Positions 1 through 7,962 of a stretch of 64,000 nt of DNA are shown here, piece by piece. The notes beneath the pieces were generated by a model. The model was not told the origin of the DNA, did not search any database, and saw only the letters and a list, made by a program, of their open reading frames with translations. The number at the start of each line of letters is the position of its first letter. Positions within the stretch are counted from its first letter, which is position 1. Source of the stretch: a bacterium. GTDB taxonomy: Bacteria > UBA10199 > 2-02-FULL-44-16 > JAAZCA01. The DNA lies in NCBI GenBank assembly GCA_041648665.1, contig JBAZOP010000001.1:116707-180706 (forward strand), read 5' to 3'. Both the position numbers and the translations under genes were made by a program.

Positions 1-36
1 AAGTCGATCAAGGACGAGGAAAAACCTTCATGCTAG
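1..36 (+). CDS. Possible 3' end of an upstream gene
   Basis: Frame 1 reads eleven codons with plausible codon use and then stops at TAG (34-36), overlapping the tatA start by a few bases. That is the usual tight spacing of an operon, so an upstream gene may end here. Only about 12 codons are visible, so no product can be named and the reading could be chance. Confidence 0.25.
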   Translation, partial: KSIKDEEKPSC

Positions 37-221
37 GCATCGGATTCTGGGAAATCGTCGTCATCCTCGCAGTAGCGGCGATCGTGCTCGGCCCCGAGAG
101 GATGGTCTCTGCCGCCAAAAAGTCGGGCAGCCTCTACGCAAGGGCGAGGAAGGGCATCGACGAGTTCAAGTCAGGGCTCGTCGATGCGGACGAGGGGGGC
201 GACGGCAAGGGAACGCCATGA
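30..221 (+). CDS. tatA: Twin-arginine translocase subunit, TatA/TatB family
   Basis: This is a 63-residue membrane protein of the Tat system, which exports folded proteins across the inner membrane. It shows the family layout: a very short periplasmic N-terminus, one hydrophobic helix at about residues 4-20, the hinge LGPERM, then an amphipathic basic helix at about 25-50 and a short acidic tail. A Pro-Glu in the hinge is more usual in TatB than in TatA, so it may serve as TatB or as a combined subunit. The start is the ATG just before the hydrophobic helix, with GAGGAA upstream. The gene overlaps tatC by 4 bp (ATGA), which implies translational coupling. Confidence 0.88.
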   Translation: MLGIGFWEIVVILAVAAIVLGPERMVSAAKKSGSLYARARKGIDEFKSGLVDADEGGDGKGTP

Positions 222-1051
222 ACTCCGAAAAGCTCAAGGACCCGCCGAGGCCCATCAAGGACCATCTTCGCGAGCTGAGGAGGAGGATCATCATCTCCGT
301 CTCCGCCCTCCTGCTCGCCGGCGCGGCCTCCCTCTTCTTCTCCGACCGGATACTCGAGCTGCTCATGGCCCCGCTGGCGCGCGCGCTGCCCGCGGGATCG
401 AGCTTCATAGCGCTCGGCCCAATGGACGCGTGGTTCGCGCAGATGAAGGCGGCGCTCGCTGCAGGCGCATTCGCCTCGTCGCCCGTCATCTTCTACCAGG
501 CCTGGGCGTTCGCAGCGCCCGCGATAGGGAAGAAAGGCCGAAAGAAGATCGCGTTCGTCGCCGCTCTCTCGGCCGCGCTCTTCGCCGCAGGGGCGCTCGC
601 CTGCTACGGTTTACTGCTTCCCTATGCTTTTGAATACTTCGTCGCCGTGGGCGCGGCAAGCAACGTCGCGATGATGCCCGGGATCAACGGCTACCTCGGC
701 TTCATCCTGACCGCCCTCGTGGCCTTCGGGCTCGTCTTTCAGGTGCCGCTCGTCACTGCGCTGCTGGCGACGTGGGAGATCGTGCCGATCGAAAAACTGC
801 GAAAAATGCGCAAGTACGTGATCGTGGCCGCGTTCATCCTGGCCGCAATCGCCACGCCGCCGGACGCGATCTCCCAGATCGCGGTGGCGATACCGCTCCT
901 GGTGCTGTACGAATTGTCCATCCTGTCGGTGAGGATATTTCGTAGAAGCGCGTCCGATGATCAGGCAAAATCGGTGGGTTCGCCGCCCTCGTCGTCACCG
1001 CCGCTCTTGGAATCGTCGGTGCAGATCAAGAGGGAGATCGAGGGGGTATAA
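218..1051 (+). CDS. tatC: Twin-arginine translocase subunit TatC
   Basis: TatC is the polytopic inner-membrane receptor for twin-arginine signal peptides. The 277-residue protein carries the N-terminal cytoplasmic motif HLRELRRR at about residues 17-24, expected just before the first transmembrane helix, and about six hydrophobic segments in all (near 25-45, 75-95, 105-130, 155-180, 195-210 and 215-235). Its start overlaps the stop of the preceding tat gene. The last 35 or so residues, after the final helix, are Ser/Pro-rich and look unconserved, and that part of the gene lies opposite a small reverse-strand frame. Length is slightly above the usual 240-260 residues because of this tail. Confidence 0.93.
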   Translation: MNSEKLKDPPRPIKDHLRELRRRIIISVSALLLAGAASLFFSDRILELLMAPLARALPAGSSFIALGPMDAWFAQMKAALAAGAFASSPVIFYQAWAFAAPAIGKKGRKKIAFVAALSAALFAAGALACYGLLLPYAFEYFVAVGAASNVAMMPGINGYLGFILTALVAFGLVFQVPLVTALLATWEIVPIEKLRKMRKYVIVAAFILAAIATPPDAISQIAVAIPLLVLYELSILSVRIFRRSASDDQAKSVGSPPSSSPPLLESSVQIKREIEGV

Positions 1052-1143
1052 TTATAGGAACGGACATATAATGATACAATGGCGAGCATCGCTGCGATAA
1101 ACGCCACGATCAACCAGGGTGATTTATGTACGTTCCTGAACAT
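961..1143 (-). CDS. Small putative single-pass membrane protein, antisense to the tatC 3' end
   Basis: A 60-codon frame starts with ATG at 1143, 3 nt behind a strong Shine-Dalgarno run (AAAAAAGGAGGG). The product has a basic N-terminus (FRNVHKSP), one hydrophobic helix at about residues 10-27, and an acidic, Gly/Asp-rich C-terminus. Its last 91 bp overlap the tatC tail on the other strand. The ribosome-binding site and clean basic-hydrophobic-acidic order favour a real gene; the short length and the antisense overlap argue for caution. No family recognised. Confidence 0.42.
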   Translation of the reverse strand: MFRNVHKSPWLIVAFIAAMLAIVSLYVRSYNYTPSISLLICTDDSKSGGDDEGGEPTDFA

Positions 1144-1484
1144 CTTCCCTCCTTTTTTAAATCCCCCTTTCTGCAACTTTTTATATCTAACTCTCCAGCT
1201 TATATTTATAGCAATACTTGTGCCAAAAACCGCCGCCTGAGACACTGTTGTAACATTTCATAAAATATGGATATTTTATGAACGACCAAAGTTAAAAACC
1301 CTCCAGATGGGTATATTATTGAATGTGGCGTCAAAGATGCCGACAGATGCCCGTAAACAGAGAGCAAGGCGACGGACCTCTCAGGAAAACCTTTCATCAT
1401 GCATGTCTGCCGTAAAAGAAGTCGGCAAACCAATAAAAATGGCGCCCAACCAGAGGCGCCATTTTTTGATAATCGTGGATCGAA
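1144..1484. other. Gene-free interval with a terminator
   Basis: About 340 bp lie between the small reverse-strand frame and the thioferritin gene. The stretch is AT-richer than its surroundings and probably holds the promoter of the small frame. The only clear element is the hairpin terminator at 1435-1467. A 66-codon forward frame crosses the terminator and has no ribosome-binding site, so I do not call it. Confidence 0.5.
1435..1467. terminator. Bidirectional intrinsic terminator
   Basis: A perfect stem (AAAAATGGCGCC paired with GGCGCCATTTTT) closes an 8-nt loop and has A and T runs on its outer sides, so it can stop transcription in either direction. It sits 18 bp past the stop of the reverse-strand thioferritin gene. 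Confidence 0.85.
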
Positions 1485-1985
1485 CTATTTGTAATGCTTC
1501 TTCATGACCTCGATGTCCTCCATGATCGCCTGCAGGTCCTCTTCGTGCTCCACTTCATCCGAGAGGATCGTGGTGACCATGTTGAAGGTCACGATGTCCT
1601 TGTCGCGCGTGAGGTCGAGCAGTTTCTGGTAAACGCCGATGGCGCACTGCTCGCCCTTGATGTTCTGAGCCAAGATCGCCTCCACGTACGGATCGGAAGG
1701 CGCATCGTAGCCGCAGTTGGTCCACTTGTACCACTCCTCGGGTTTGAGCAACGGAGTGCCGCCCAGCTGGATGATGCGGTCGGCGACGAGCCCCGCGTGC
1801 CGAAGTTCGTCCGCCGCGTGCTGCGTCAGCTCTGCCGCCGTGGCCTCGCGCATCGGACCTTTGACGACCTTGGCCCCGATGAAATACTGGTAGTAGGCAA
1901 GCCACTCGTCCGCATACGCTTTGTTGAGCAGATCCACGAGCTTTCCAACGTCCAGCCCCACTATCTCACGTCCCTTTGTCCCCAT
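1485..1985 (-). CDS. Dps-like ferritin (thioferritin, DPSL family)
   Basis: This 166-residue protein should form a ferritin-like cage that oxidises and stores iron, protecting against peroxide. A four-helix bundle with two E..(EXXH) halves is visible: Glu27, Glu60-x-x-His63, Glu112 and Glu144-x-x-His147 are the expected di-iron ligands. Two cysteines, in NCGYD (Cys91) and GEQCAIG (Cys114), match the paired cysteines that mark the DPSL or thioferritin branch and set it apart from true Dps or bacterioferritin. The start chosen is ATG at 1985, preceded by AGGGGAGGGAGCC; a TTG six codons upstream lacks such a site. It lies 60 bp behind the Nif3-like gene and ends at a terminator. Confidence 0.87.
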   Translation of the reverse strand: MGTKGREIVGLDVGKLVDLLNKAYADEWLAYYQYFIGAKVVKGPMREATAAELTQHAADELRHAGLVADRIIQLGGTPLLKPEEWYKWTNCGYDAPSDPYVEAILAQNIKGEQCAIGVYQKLLDLTRDKDIVTFNMVTTILSDEVEHEEDLQAIMEDIEVMKKHYK

Positions 1986-2045
1986 GGCTCCCTCCCCTTT
2001 CAAGTTTGTGTAAAATTACGATCCTGCTTAAGTCCTTGTCCCCAA

Positions 2046-2801
2046 TCAAATAGAGGTAGGCGCGTCAATGAACACGGTCTTCACGCCGAACTTCTCCCTG
2101 AGGAGAGGCATGAGGGCGCGCACGCCCACGGTCTCGGTGGAGTAATGGCCGCCGAGGACTACGCTCACGTCAAGATCTCTGGCCTCGACCACGGATTCGT
2201 GCGGCATCTCACCGGTCAAAAAACAGTCGATCCGTTCCTTGACCGCATCCGCGAAGAGGCTCGATCCGCGACCGCTGACTATCCCCACGCTTCTGATCGA
2301 CTTCTTTCCATACGGCAGGACGACACACCCATTGCGGATTCCTCTCTTGAGAACAGAGGCGATCCTGCGAAGCCGCACCGGGCGCTTAAACCTTCCCTTG
2401 TATCCTATGGTGATGCCGTGATAGCGACCGAATCTTTCTATACGGGTGAGCCCGAGCATACGCGCGAGCACTATGTTGTTGCCGTATTCAGGATGCATAT
2501 CCAGCGGAAGGTGACAGGCGTAAAGCCCCATCCCGGCCCTCCTCAGAAACGCGACTCTCTTCGCAGTCACACCCGAGATATCCCTCTTTCCCCTCCAGAA
2601 CAGGCCGTGATGCACCACGACGAGGTCGCAGCCCTGGCGAGCAGCCTTCTCAAAAACCGCGACGGAGGCATCGACCGCAAAGCCGATTTTTCTAACCTCC
2701 TTCGAGGTGCTTATCTGAAGCCCGTTGCGGGAGCTGTCAGGGATTTTTCTGATCCTGAGCTCGCTGCTTAGAAACCTCACTATGGATCCCAGCCTCGCCA
2801 T
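2046..2801 (-). CDS. Nif3-like dinuclear metal centre protein
   Basis: The 251-residue protein belongs to the Nif3/YbgI (GTP cyclohydrolase I type 2-like) family, ring-shaped hexamers with a two-metal site and poorly known chemistry. Visible family motifs are SSRNGLQ near residue 24, VVVHHGLFW at about 61-69 (metal-binding histidines), CHLPLDMHPEYGNN at about 95-108 and GGHYSTETVGV near 216-226 with the second set of ligands. The protein is compact and lacks the inserted PII-like middle domain of longer Nif3 homologues. It is upstream of the thioferritin gene on the same strand, so the two may be co-transcribed. The cellular substrate is unknown. Confidence 0.88.
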   Translation of the reverse strand: MARLGSIVRFLSSELRIRKIPDSSRNGLQISTSKEVRKIGFAVDASVAVFEKAARQGCDLVVVHHGLFWRGKRDISGVTAKRVAFLRRAGMGLYACHLPLDMHPEYGNNIVLARMLGLTRIERFGRYHGITIGYKGRFKRPVRLRRIASVLKRGIRNGCVVLPYGKKSIRSVGIVSGRGSSLFADAVKERIDCFLTGEMPHESVVEARDLDVSVVLGGHYSTETVGVRALMPLLREKFGVKTVFIDAPTSI

Positions 2802-2887
2802 CCGCTCACCTCCTCATGCCGCGCATATCAGCACATGAGACGAGCCTCGGTCAACAACCACAAAAGGAGCTCCCGGAGATTGTCCGT

Positions 2888-2916
2888 TTGACACATCTAT
2901 TCAAATAAATTACTGA
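2888..2916 (+). promoter_or_regulatory. Candidate promoter of the thaumatin-like lipoprotein gene
   Basis: A perfect -35 hexamer TTGACA (2888-2893) lies in AT-rich DNA 66 bp before the start codon. The -10 match at 17-bp spacing (TACTGA) is weak. The same TTGACACA word occurs before the outer-membrane protein gene at 31274. Confidence 0.35.
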
Positions 2917-2958
2917 CTTCACTGGTAAATTTCGTTCCCAGCTTCCAAGGAGGCAGAG

Positions 2959-3909
2959 ATGAAAAAATCGATGATGTTCAAAGCGATCGTCGCGGCGTTG
3001 TCCGTCGCGATTGTATGCACAGCCTGCGGCGGCAGCGGAGGCGGAGGCGGAGGCGACAACACGCAGACCGCGCGGCTGAGGATCACGAACAGCTGCTCCT
3101 ATGCGATCTGGATACAGCAGCAGAACATGCCCGCATCTACGCCCTCGGTCGTGAAAATCGAGCCCGGCTTATACTATGACTATGAAATACCTGAGGCGGG
3201 CCTGGCATCGACCAGGCTCTGGCCCAAGAAGGGCTGCGACGTCAACGGCGGGAATTGCGATATCGGCCAGAGCTCCGACCCCTGTCCTGCCGGGGGCTGT
3301 CCGCCGCCGGTCGACTCCAAGATAGAGGCCACGTGGGGATGCACCCTCTCCGATCAGACACAGTGCGGGTTCACGCCGCAGGGCGATCAGATGGTCGACA
3401 CATACTGGAACGCCAGCGCGGTGGACGGATACACATTCCCGTTCACCATCACCGTAGCCGACAACACTCTCGATGATGAGAACGAGCCATGCAACAATGT
3501 CTCATGCAGCGGCCTCACCCTCGGGAGCTGCCCCACGGGCGACAACCTGAGCGCGGGGCAGAGCGGATCCAGCTATCCCGAGTATGCGAGCGAGGACCTC
3601 CGCGTGATGAACTCGTCGAGCGAGGTGATCGGCTGCTATTCTCCGTGCAAGAAATTCAACTACCCGACGTTCGACGGACTGGGCCTGAGCGAAACGAGCG
3701 ACCCGACTGTCATGTACTGCTGCCCCACCCCCCCGATCACCTCGGAGGAGTGCAAGGCAGGCCCTGTGGTGAACACGGATTATGTAGCGGCAGTGCACTC
3801 GATGTGCGGGAGCAGCGTCTACGGCTATGCGTACGACGACACCCTGGGGCTGAGGCACTGCTCGGCAGCGACGAAGATCAGCATGACCATCGGTCCAAAC
3901 TGTCCGTAA
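2959..3909 (+). CDS. Thaumatin-like lipoprotein
   Basis: A 316-residue lipoprotein. The signal peptide ends in a lipobox near residue 23 (ICTACGGSG) and is followed by a Gly linker. The rest follows thaumatin-like proteins in order: TNSCSYAIWIQ near the start, RLWPKKGC (cf. thaumatin RIWARTGC), a Cys-rich loop, SKIEATW, DTYWNASAVDGYTFPFTI (cf. D..D.S.VDGFN.P), a second Cys-rich part with YCCP, and finally YGYAYDD and an NCP end. About 16-20 cysteines are spaced for disulfides. This family is common in plants, fungi and some animals and uncommon in bacteria; members bind or cleave glucans or act as defence proteins. The role here is unknown. The start has AAGGAGG 5 nt upstream. Confidence 0.75.
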   Translation: MKKSMMFKAIVAALSVAIVCTACGGSGGGGGGDNTQTARLRITNSCSYAIWIQQQNMPASTPSVVKIEPGLYYDYEIPEAGLASTRLWPKKGCDVNGGNCDIGQSSDPCPAGGCPPPVDSKIEATWGCTLSDQTQCGFTPQGDQMVDTYWNASAVDGYTFPFTITVADNTLDDENEPCNNVSCSGLTLGSCPTGDNLSAGQSGSSYPEYASEDLRVMNSSSEVIGCYSPCKKFNYPTFDGLGLSETSDPTVMYCCPTPPITSEECKAGPVVNTDYVAAVHSMCGSSVYGYAYDDTLGLRHCSAATKISMTIGPNCP

Positions 3910-3917
3910 AAATGATT

Positions 3918-5192
3918 TCAGCGGCCGCGACGCCTGGCCTTCCCGCCGGAAAACTTATTCGCGCCATTGCTGCGGTGCGAATAGCGCTGATTTCGCTGCG
4001 AGGCGCCCCTCGCAGGACCGGATGAGCTGGTGGAACTGGCGGCGCTGGCAGAATGATACGCGTGATCCTCGCGCACCGGGACGTGTCGTTTCAGCAGACG
4101 CTCGATATCGCGAAGATAACCCTTCTCTGAAGCTGCGCAGAACGAGATGGCAAGCCCGGTTGCGCCGGCCCTGGCCGTGCGACCGATGCGGTGCACGTAG
4201 CTCTCCGGCTCGTTCGGCAGATCGTAGTTGACCACGTGGGAGATCCCGTCCACATCGATGCCGCGCGCCGCGATGTCCGTGGCCACGAGCACCCTGCAGC
4301 GCCCCCTGCGGAAGTCGTCCAGCGCCGCGGTCCGAGCGGTCTGCGACTTGTTGCCGTGGATGGCGCAGGCGTTTACCGAGGCCTGCCCCAGCTGTTTCAC
4401 GAGCCTGTTCGCGCCGTGTTTGGTGCGCGTGAAGACGAGCGCGCGCTCCATGCCCGGCTCCCGGAGCAGATCCGAGAGCAGCGCACGCTTGTTGCCCTCG
4501 TCGACGAAAAGCACCCGTTCCTCGACCTTCTCCACCGTGGTCGCGGACGGGGCCACGGCGACCTTCACCGGGTCCTTGAGTATCCCCTCCGCGAGCTTCA
4601 TTATATCCGGAGCCATGGTCGCCGAGAACAGGAGCGTCTGGCGCTGGACGGGGAGCTTTGCGATCACCTTCTTCATGTCGGGGAGAAAACCCATGTCGAG
4701 CATCCTGTCCGCCTCGTCGAGCACGAAGATCTCGACAGAGGACAGAGACACATGCCCCTGGCTCATGAGGTCCAGGAGCCTCCCGGGCGTGGCGACGAGC
4801 ACGTCGACCCCGCGCGAGAGCGCCTTCACCTGCGGCGTCTGGCCCACCCCGCCGAACACGAGCGCGTGAGAGACGCTGAGGTGCCGTCCGTACGTCCTGA
4901 AGCTCTCACCCACCTGTGCGGCCAACTCGCGCGTGGGCGTGAGCACGAGAACACGCGCGCTGCGCGCGGGCGCCCTCTTCACCTTTTCCGCGAGCAGATG
5001 CAGGATCGGCAGCGCAAATGCCGCCGTCTTTCCTGTCCCGGTCTGCGCGCATCCTATCAGATCGCGGCCCATGAGCAGGTGCGGTATCGCCTGCGACTGG
5101 ATCGGCGTGGGGTGCCGATAACCCTCTGCCTCCACGGCACGGAATATCGGCGCCGCGAGGTTCAACTCTTGAAACGTCTGGTTCTGCATCAT
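3918..5192 (-). CDS. rhlE: DEAD-box ATP-dependent RNA helicase, RhlE type
   Basis: This 424-residue protein unwinds structured RNA using ATP, with likely roles in ribosome assembly and RNA turnover. The helicase motifs appear in order: Q-motif HPTPIQSQAI near residue 27, Walker A AQTGTGKT, PTREL, ATPGR, DEAD, SAT, then in the second RecA domain ARGID and HRIGRTAR. The C-terminal 40 residues are Ser/Gly/Arg-rich and basic, typical of the RhlE branch. ATG codons at 5192 and 5189 follow AAAGGATGTAAG. The gene is divergent from a second DEAD-box gene with a palindrome-rich spacer between them, and its 3' end nearly abuts the convergent thaumatin-like gene. Confidence 0.93.
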   Translation of the reverse strand: MMQNQTFQELNLAAPIFRAVEAEGYRHPTPIQSQAIPHLLMGRDLIGCAQTGTGKTAAFALPILHLLAEKVKRAPARSARVLVLTPTRELAAQVGESFRTYGRHLSVSHALVFGGVGQTPQVKALSRGVDVLVATPGRLLDLMSQGHVSLSSVEIFVLDEADRMLDMGFLPDMKKVIAKLPVQRQTLLFSATMAPDIMKLAEGILKDPVKVAVAPSATTVEKVEERVLFVDEGNKRALLSDLLREPGMERALVFTRTKHGANRLVKQLGQASVNACAIHGNKSQTARTAALDDFRRGRCRVLVATDIAARGIDVDGISHVVNYDLPNEPESYVHRIGRTARAGATGLAISFCAASEKGYLRDIERLLKRHVPVREDHAYHSASAASSTSSSGPARGASQRNQRYSHRSNGANKFSGGKARRRGR

Positions 5193-5584
5193 CTTACATC
5201 CTTTTCTTCTGCGCCAAGGCGAGGCCTCGGCGCTGATTGTTCCGCGACCCTCGCGTCAGCGTATGTTGACGCGGACGCGCGCGTGTCGCAGATGGCCTAC
5301 GCTAGGCGTCAATATGACGCCGATTTTGCAGGCTGTTTTTTTGGCGTGATTCGCAACAGGAGAAGAGACTTGAAGGGAAAAACTCTCTGCTGACTATTCC
5401 AAACCACCTTACAGGTGACGGCTTCTAGACGATCCTTCGACGGAAGGCAAGGACTTCCTTCGATTTATCAAGATTGTCTCGAACGACGACCTCTGACACA
5501 CACTTATCGGCGTGCCCCTCTGGAAGTTGCTCGATATTTAAAGAGGCTTGTTCTTTATAGGTTATTCGACTAGGAATCGCCCCC
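5193..5584. other. Divergent regulatory region between two DEAD-box helicase genes
   Basis: About 390 bp without a gene. It must hold promoters for both helicases. Two dyads with TGACGC half-sites occur at 5252-5321 (listed separately). Closer to the second helicase there is a direct repeat of TCCTTCGA (5433-5440 and 5456-5463) and an AT-rich stretch at about 5535-5570. No open frame with a good ribosome-binding site was seen. Confidence 0.5.
5252..5321. promoter_or_regulatory. Two dyads with shared GCGTCA/TGACGC half-sites (candidate operator)
   Basis: CGCGTCA at 5252-5258 pairs with TGACGCG at 5267-5273 across 8 nt, and GGCGTCA at 5305-5311 pairs with TGACGCC at 5315-5321 across 3 nt. Two perfect 7-bp dyads sharing a half-site, about 50 bp apart and upstream of the rhlE-like gene, look like a paired binding site for a dimeric regulator. 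No regulator gene is adjacent, so the binder is unknown. Confidence 0.45.
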
Positions 5585-6817
5585 ATGCAAAAAGAAAAAA
5601 ACATGCAGGAAGAGCTCACCCTCGTCGGCCAACACCCGGTGGAGACCACGCCTCAATCGTTCAAGACCTTGGGCCTCGACGGAGAGATCCTGAAATCAAT
5701 CGGCCGCGTGGGATTCGAACATCCCACCCCGATCCAGTCGGCCGTGATCCCGCCTGCACTCCAGGGCAAGGACATCATTGGACTCGCGCAGACAGGCTCC
5801 GGCAAGACCGCTGCGTTCGTGATCCCGATCGCCTCCAAACTGCGGCACGGCAAGGGATTGCGCGGGCTCATCGTCTGCCCCACGCGCGAGATCGCGCTGC
5901 AGACAAAAGCGTTCCTGGACCTCTTCGGGAAACCGCACGGCCTCTCCACCTGCTGCGTGATCGGCGGGGTGAAGATGGGCCCCCAGATACGCGATCTCAA
6001 GGCCGGCGCAGACATAGTGGTCGCAACGCCCGGCAGGCTCGTTGACCACATGCAGCGCAAGAACGTCCGCCTGGATAAGGTCGAAGAGCTGGTGCTCGAC
6101 GAGGCGGATCACATGCTGGACATGGGGTTCATGCCGCAGATCAGGAAGATACTGGAAAAACTCCCGTCCAGGCGGCACACCATGATGTTCTCCGCGACCA
6201 TGCCCGAGGCCATCGAGCGCCTCGCGCGGCAGCACCTCTCCGATCCGCTGCGCATCGACATACTTCCCGAGGGACGCGCGGCCGAGGGGATAGAACACCG
6301 CCTCTACATGGTGGACGAGGCGGACAAAAAGAGATGTCTGCTCGCGCTGCTCCACCAGGAGCTGGGCGCCACACTGGTCTTCACTCGGCGCAAGCTCGAC
6401 GCCGACTGGCTCTTCAGGGCGCTCGAGAAAGAGGGGCACCCCGTCACCAACATCCACTCCGACCGCACTCAGCGCGAGCGCACCGAGGCGTTGGACGGCT
6501 TCCGCCGCGGGCAGCACCGCATACTGGTCGCGACCGACATCGCCTCGCGGGGCCTGGACATCGCAGGCATCGAGCACATAGTGAACTTCGACATACCCCA
6601 GACCGTGGAGGAGTACATCCATCGCGCAGGCCGCACAGCGCGCATGGCGGCCAAGGGCATGGTCTCCACGATCGCAACGTGGCTGGACAAAGAGATGCTC
6701 AAGGAGATCGAGAAGACCATTCACCAGGAGCTTCCGCGCTGCTCCGTCGCCGGGGTCGAGCCATACGTTGAAATGAAGGTCAGGCCGTTCGGCAGGCGCG
6801 CGAGGCGGAGGAGATAG
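5585..6817 (+). CDS. DEAD-box ATP-dependent RNA helicase (second copy)
   Basis: A 410-residue RNA helicase. Motifs in order: HPTPIQSAV near residue 48, AQTGSGKT, PTREIA, ATPGRLVDH, DEAD, SAT, a family-typical VFTRRK, ARG-type motif SRGLDIAG and HRAGRTAR. The tail is short and strongly basic (RRARRRR), suited to RNA binding. It diverges clearly from the neighbouring rhlE-like protein, so the two are not a recent duplication. The start at 5585 has AGGAA about 8 nt upstream; an internal ATG six codons later is an alternative. The next gene follows after 10 bp and may share its transcript. Confidence 0.92.
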   Translation: MQKEKNMQEELTLVGQHPVETTPQSFKTLGLDGEILKSIGRVGFEHPTPIQSAVIPPALQGKDIIGLAQTGSGKTAAFVIPIASKLRHGKGLRGLIVCPTREIALQTKAFLDLFGKPHGLSTCCVIGGVKMGPQIRDLKAGADIVVATPGRLVDHMQRKNVRLDKVEELVLDEADHMLDMGFMPQIRKILEKLPSRRHTMMFSATMPEAIERLARQHLSDPLRIDILPEGRAAEGIEHRLYMVDEADKKRCLLALLHQELGATLVFTRRKLDADWLFRALEKEGHPVTNIHSDRTQRERTEALDGFRRGQHRILVATDIASRGLDIAGIEHIVNFDIPQTVEEYIHRAGRTARMAAKGMVSTIATWLDKEMLKEIEKTIHQELPRCSVAGVEPYVEMKVRPFGRRARRRR

Positions 6818-6827
6818 GCCGATCGAG

Positions 6828-7100
6828 ATGAAGAGATCCTGGCACGTCTACATAATATCGTGCAGCGACGACACTCTGTACACAGGCATCACTAATGATC
6901 TCGCGCGCCGCATCAAAGAACACAACGACGGCATCGGATCCAAATACACAAGGCCCAGGCGCCCGGTTCAGCTCGTCTACATGGAGGGAAGGGACAGCCG
7001 CTCGGCGGCCGCAAGGCGCGAGGCGGCGATCAAGGGCCTCACGAGGCAGGAGAAGATTAAACTATGTGCGAAAGCCGTCACCACCATATCGTCTGAATGA
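6828..7100 (+). CDS. GIY-YIG domain protein (UPF0213/YhbQ-like)
   Basis: A 90-residue single-domain GIY-YIG nuclease-like protein. The motif is split as VYIISC at about residues 7-12 and LYTGIT at about 17-22, followed by DLARRIKEHN with the catalytic-type Arg and Glu positions, and YTRPRRPV near 40. Small stand-alone members act on structured or damaged DNA or have no known role. The gene follows the second helicase by 10 bp. Its last 23 bp overlap the 3' end of the convergent permease gene. Confidence 0.85.
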   Translation: MKRSWHVYIISCSDDTLYTGITNDLARRIKEHNDGIGSKYTRPRRPVQLVYMEGRDSRSAAARREAAIKGLTRQEKIKLCAKAVTTISSE

Positions 7101-7950
7101 TCATTCCCGCAGCCACGCCCACGGCATAGAGGACGACGAACACGCGCAGGATATCCGCAATGCTCTTGTTTTCCCGGATGAGGACGAGCAGGCCTAAGCC
7201 CGCGCCGGTCGACAGCCCGGCCATGGCGGCGCCGAAACCGATCGCGCCCTTGAGAAACGCCTGCGTTATGACCACGGAAGCCGCGCAATTCGGGATCAGG
7301 CCGACCAACGCGACCAGCGCCGGCTGCGCCGGAGAGCCCTTGAGAAAGAGCCGGCCTATATTATCCTCGCCGACGTGATGCAGCACGAGGCCCAAAGCGA
7401 AAGTGGTGGCGAATACGAAGATGAACACGGTCAAGGTGTGCCTGAGCGGATGCAGTATAAGGTCTCGCCTGCGCCGGCCTCCTGCAACATCGTGGCTGCA
7501 GCAGCCCGGCTGCTCCCCGCAGGTGTGGTCGTGGCCGCAGGACTCATGCGCGTAGCGATGCCCGCGGAAAACCAAATCGACTCCGTATCCGCCGGCGAGC
7601 GCGATGACGATCTTGCCTAGGACCAGAGGAAGAACGATCGGCATGCTGGCGGGCTGCGACATGATGACCGGAATCGCCTCATCGGAAGTGGCGAGGAATA
7701 TGGCGATCAGGGTGCCCAAAGTCACAAGCCGTTGCGAATAGAGCGCCGCCCCCACCACTGAGAATCCGCACTGCGGCAGGAGTCCGAAGGCCGTGCCGAA
7801 GAGGGGCCCGAATCGATGGGCGGCCACGATCTTTTTGCGGACCGCGCCGCCGTAACGGTACTCCAGAAGCTCTATCGCGAAGTAGATAGCGAACAACAGC
7901 GGCAACATCCTGAGGGTTTCCATCAAGGCGTGTTCGAGCACCTCTCCCAT
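7078..7950 (-). CDS. Putative metal-exporting permease (ArsP_2, 10-TM heavy-metal exporter type)
   Basis: A 290-residue inner-membrane protein with two hydrophobic blocks (about residues 10-125 and 165-290). Each block carries a family-like signature, LLPQCGFSVVGAALYSQ near 57 and LIPNCAASVVITQAFL near 224, an internal repeat with Gln/Asn-Cys pairs that probably line the path. The loop between the blocks holds a metal-binding-like run of His and Cys (SCGHDHTCGEQPGCCSHD). This fits the putative heavy-metal or manganese exporters of the ArsP_2 family; the ion is not known. It starts 12 bp after the zinc-ribbon protein gene, so the two form an operon. Confidence 0.78.
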   Translation of the reverse strand: MGEVLEHALMETLRMLPLLFAIYFAIELLEYRYGGAVRKKIVAAHRFGPLFGTAFGLLPQCGFSVVGAALYSQRLVTLGTLIAIFLATSDEAIPVIMSQPASMPIVLPLVLGKIVIALAGGYGVDLVFRGHRYAHESCGHDHTCGEQPGCCSHDVAGGRRRRDLILHPLRHTLTVFIFVFATTFALGLVLHHVGEDNIGRLFLKGSPAQPALVALVGLIPNCAASVVITQAFLKGAIGFGAAMAGLSTGAGLGLLVLIRENKSIADILRVFVVLYAVGVAAGMIIQTIWW

Positions 7951-7962
7951 ATCCTATCCACC

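Noticed and set aside
1307..1507. Forward 66-codon frame near the thioferritin gene
   Set aside because: It runs through the terminator and the 3' end of the thioferritin gene and has no ribosome-binding site.
5701..5731. tRNA-like GTGGGATTCGAACATCCCAC
   Set aside because: It encodes the conserved GFEHPTPIQ of the DEAD-box Q-motif; no acceptor or anticodon arm surrounds it.
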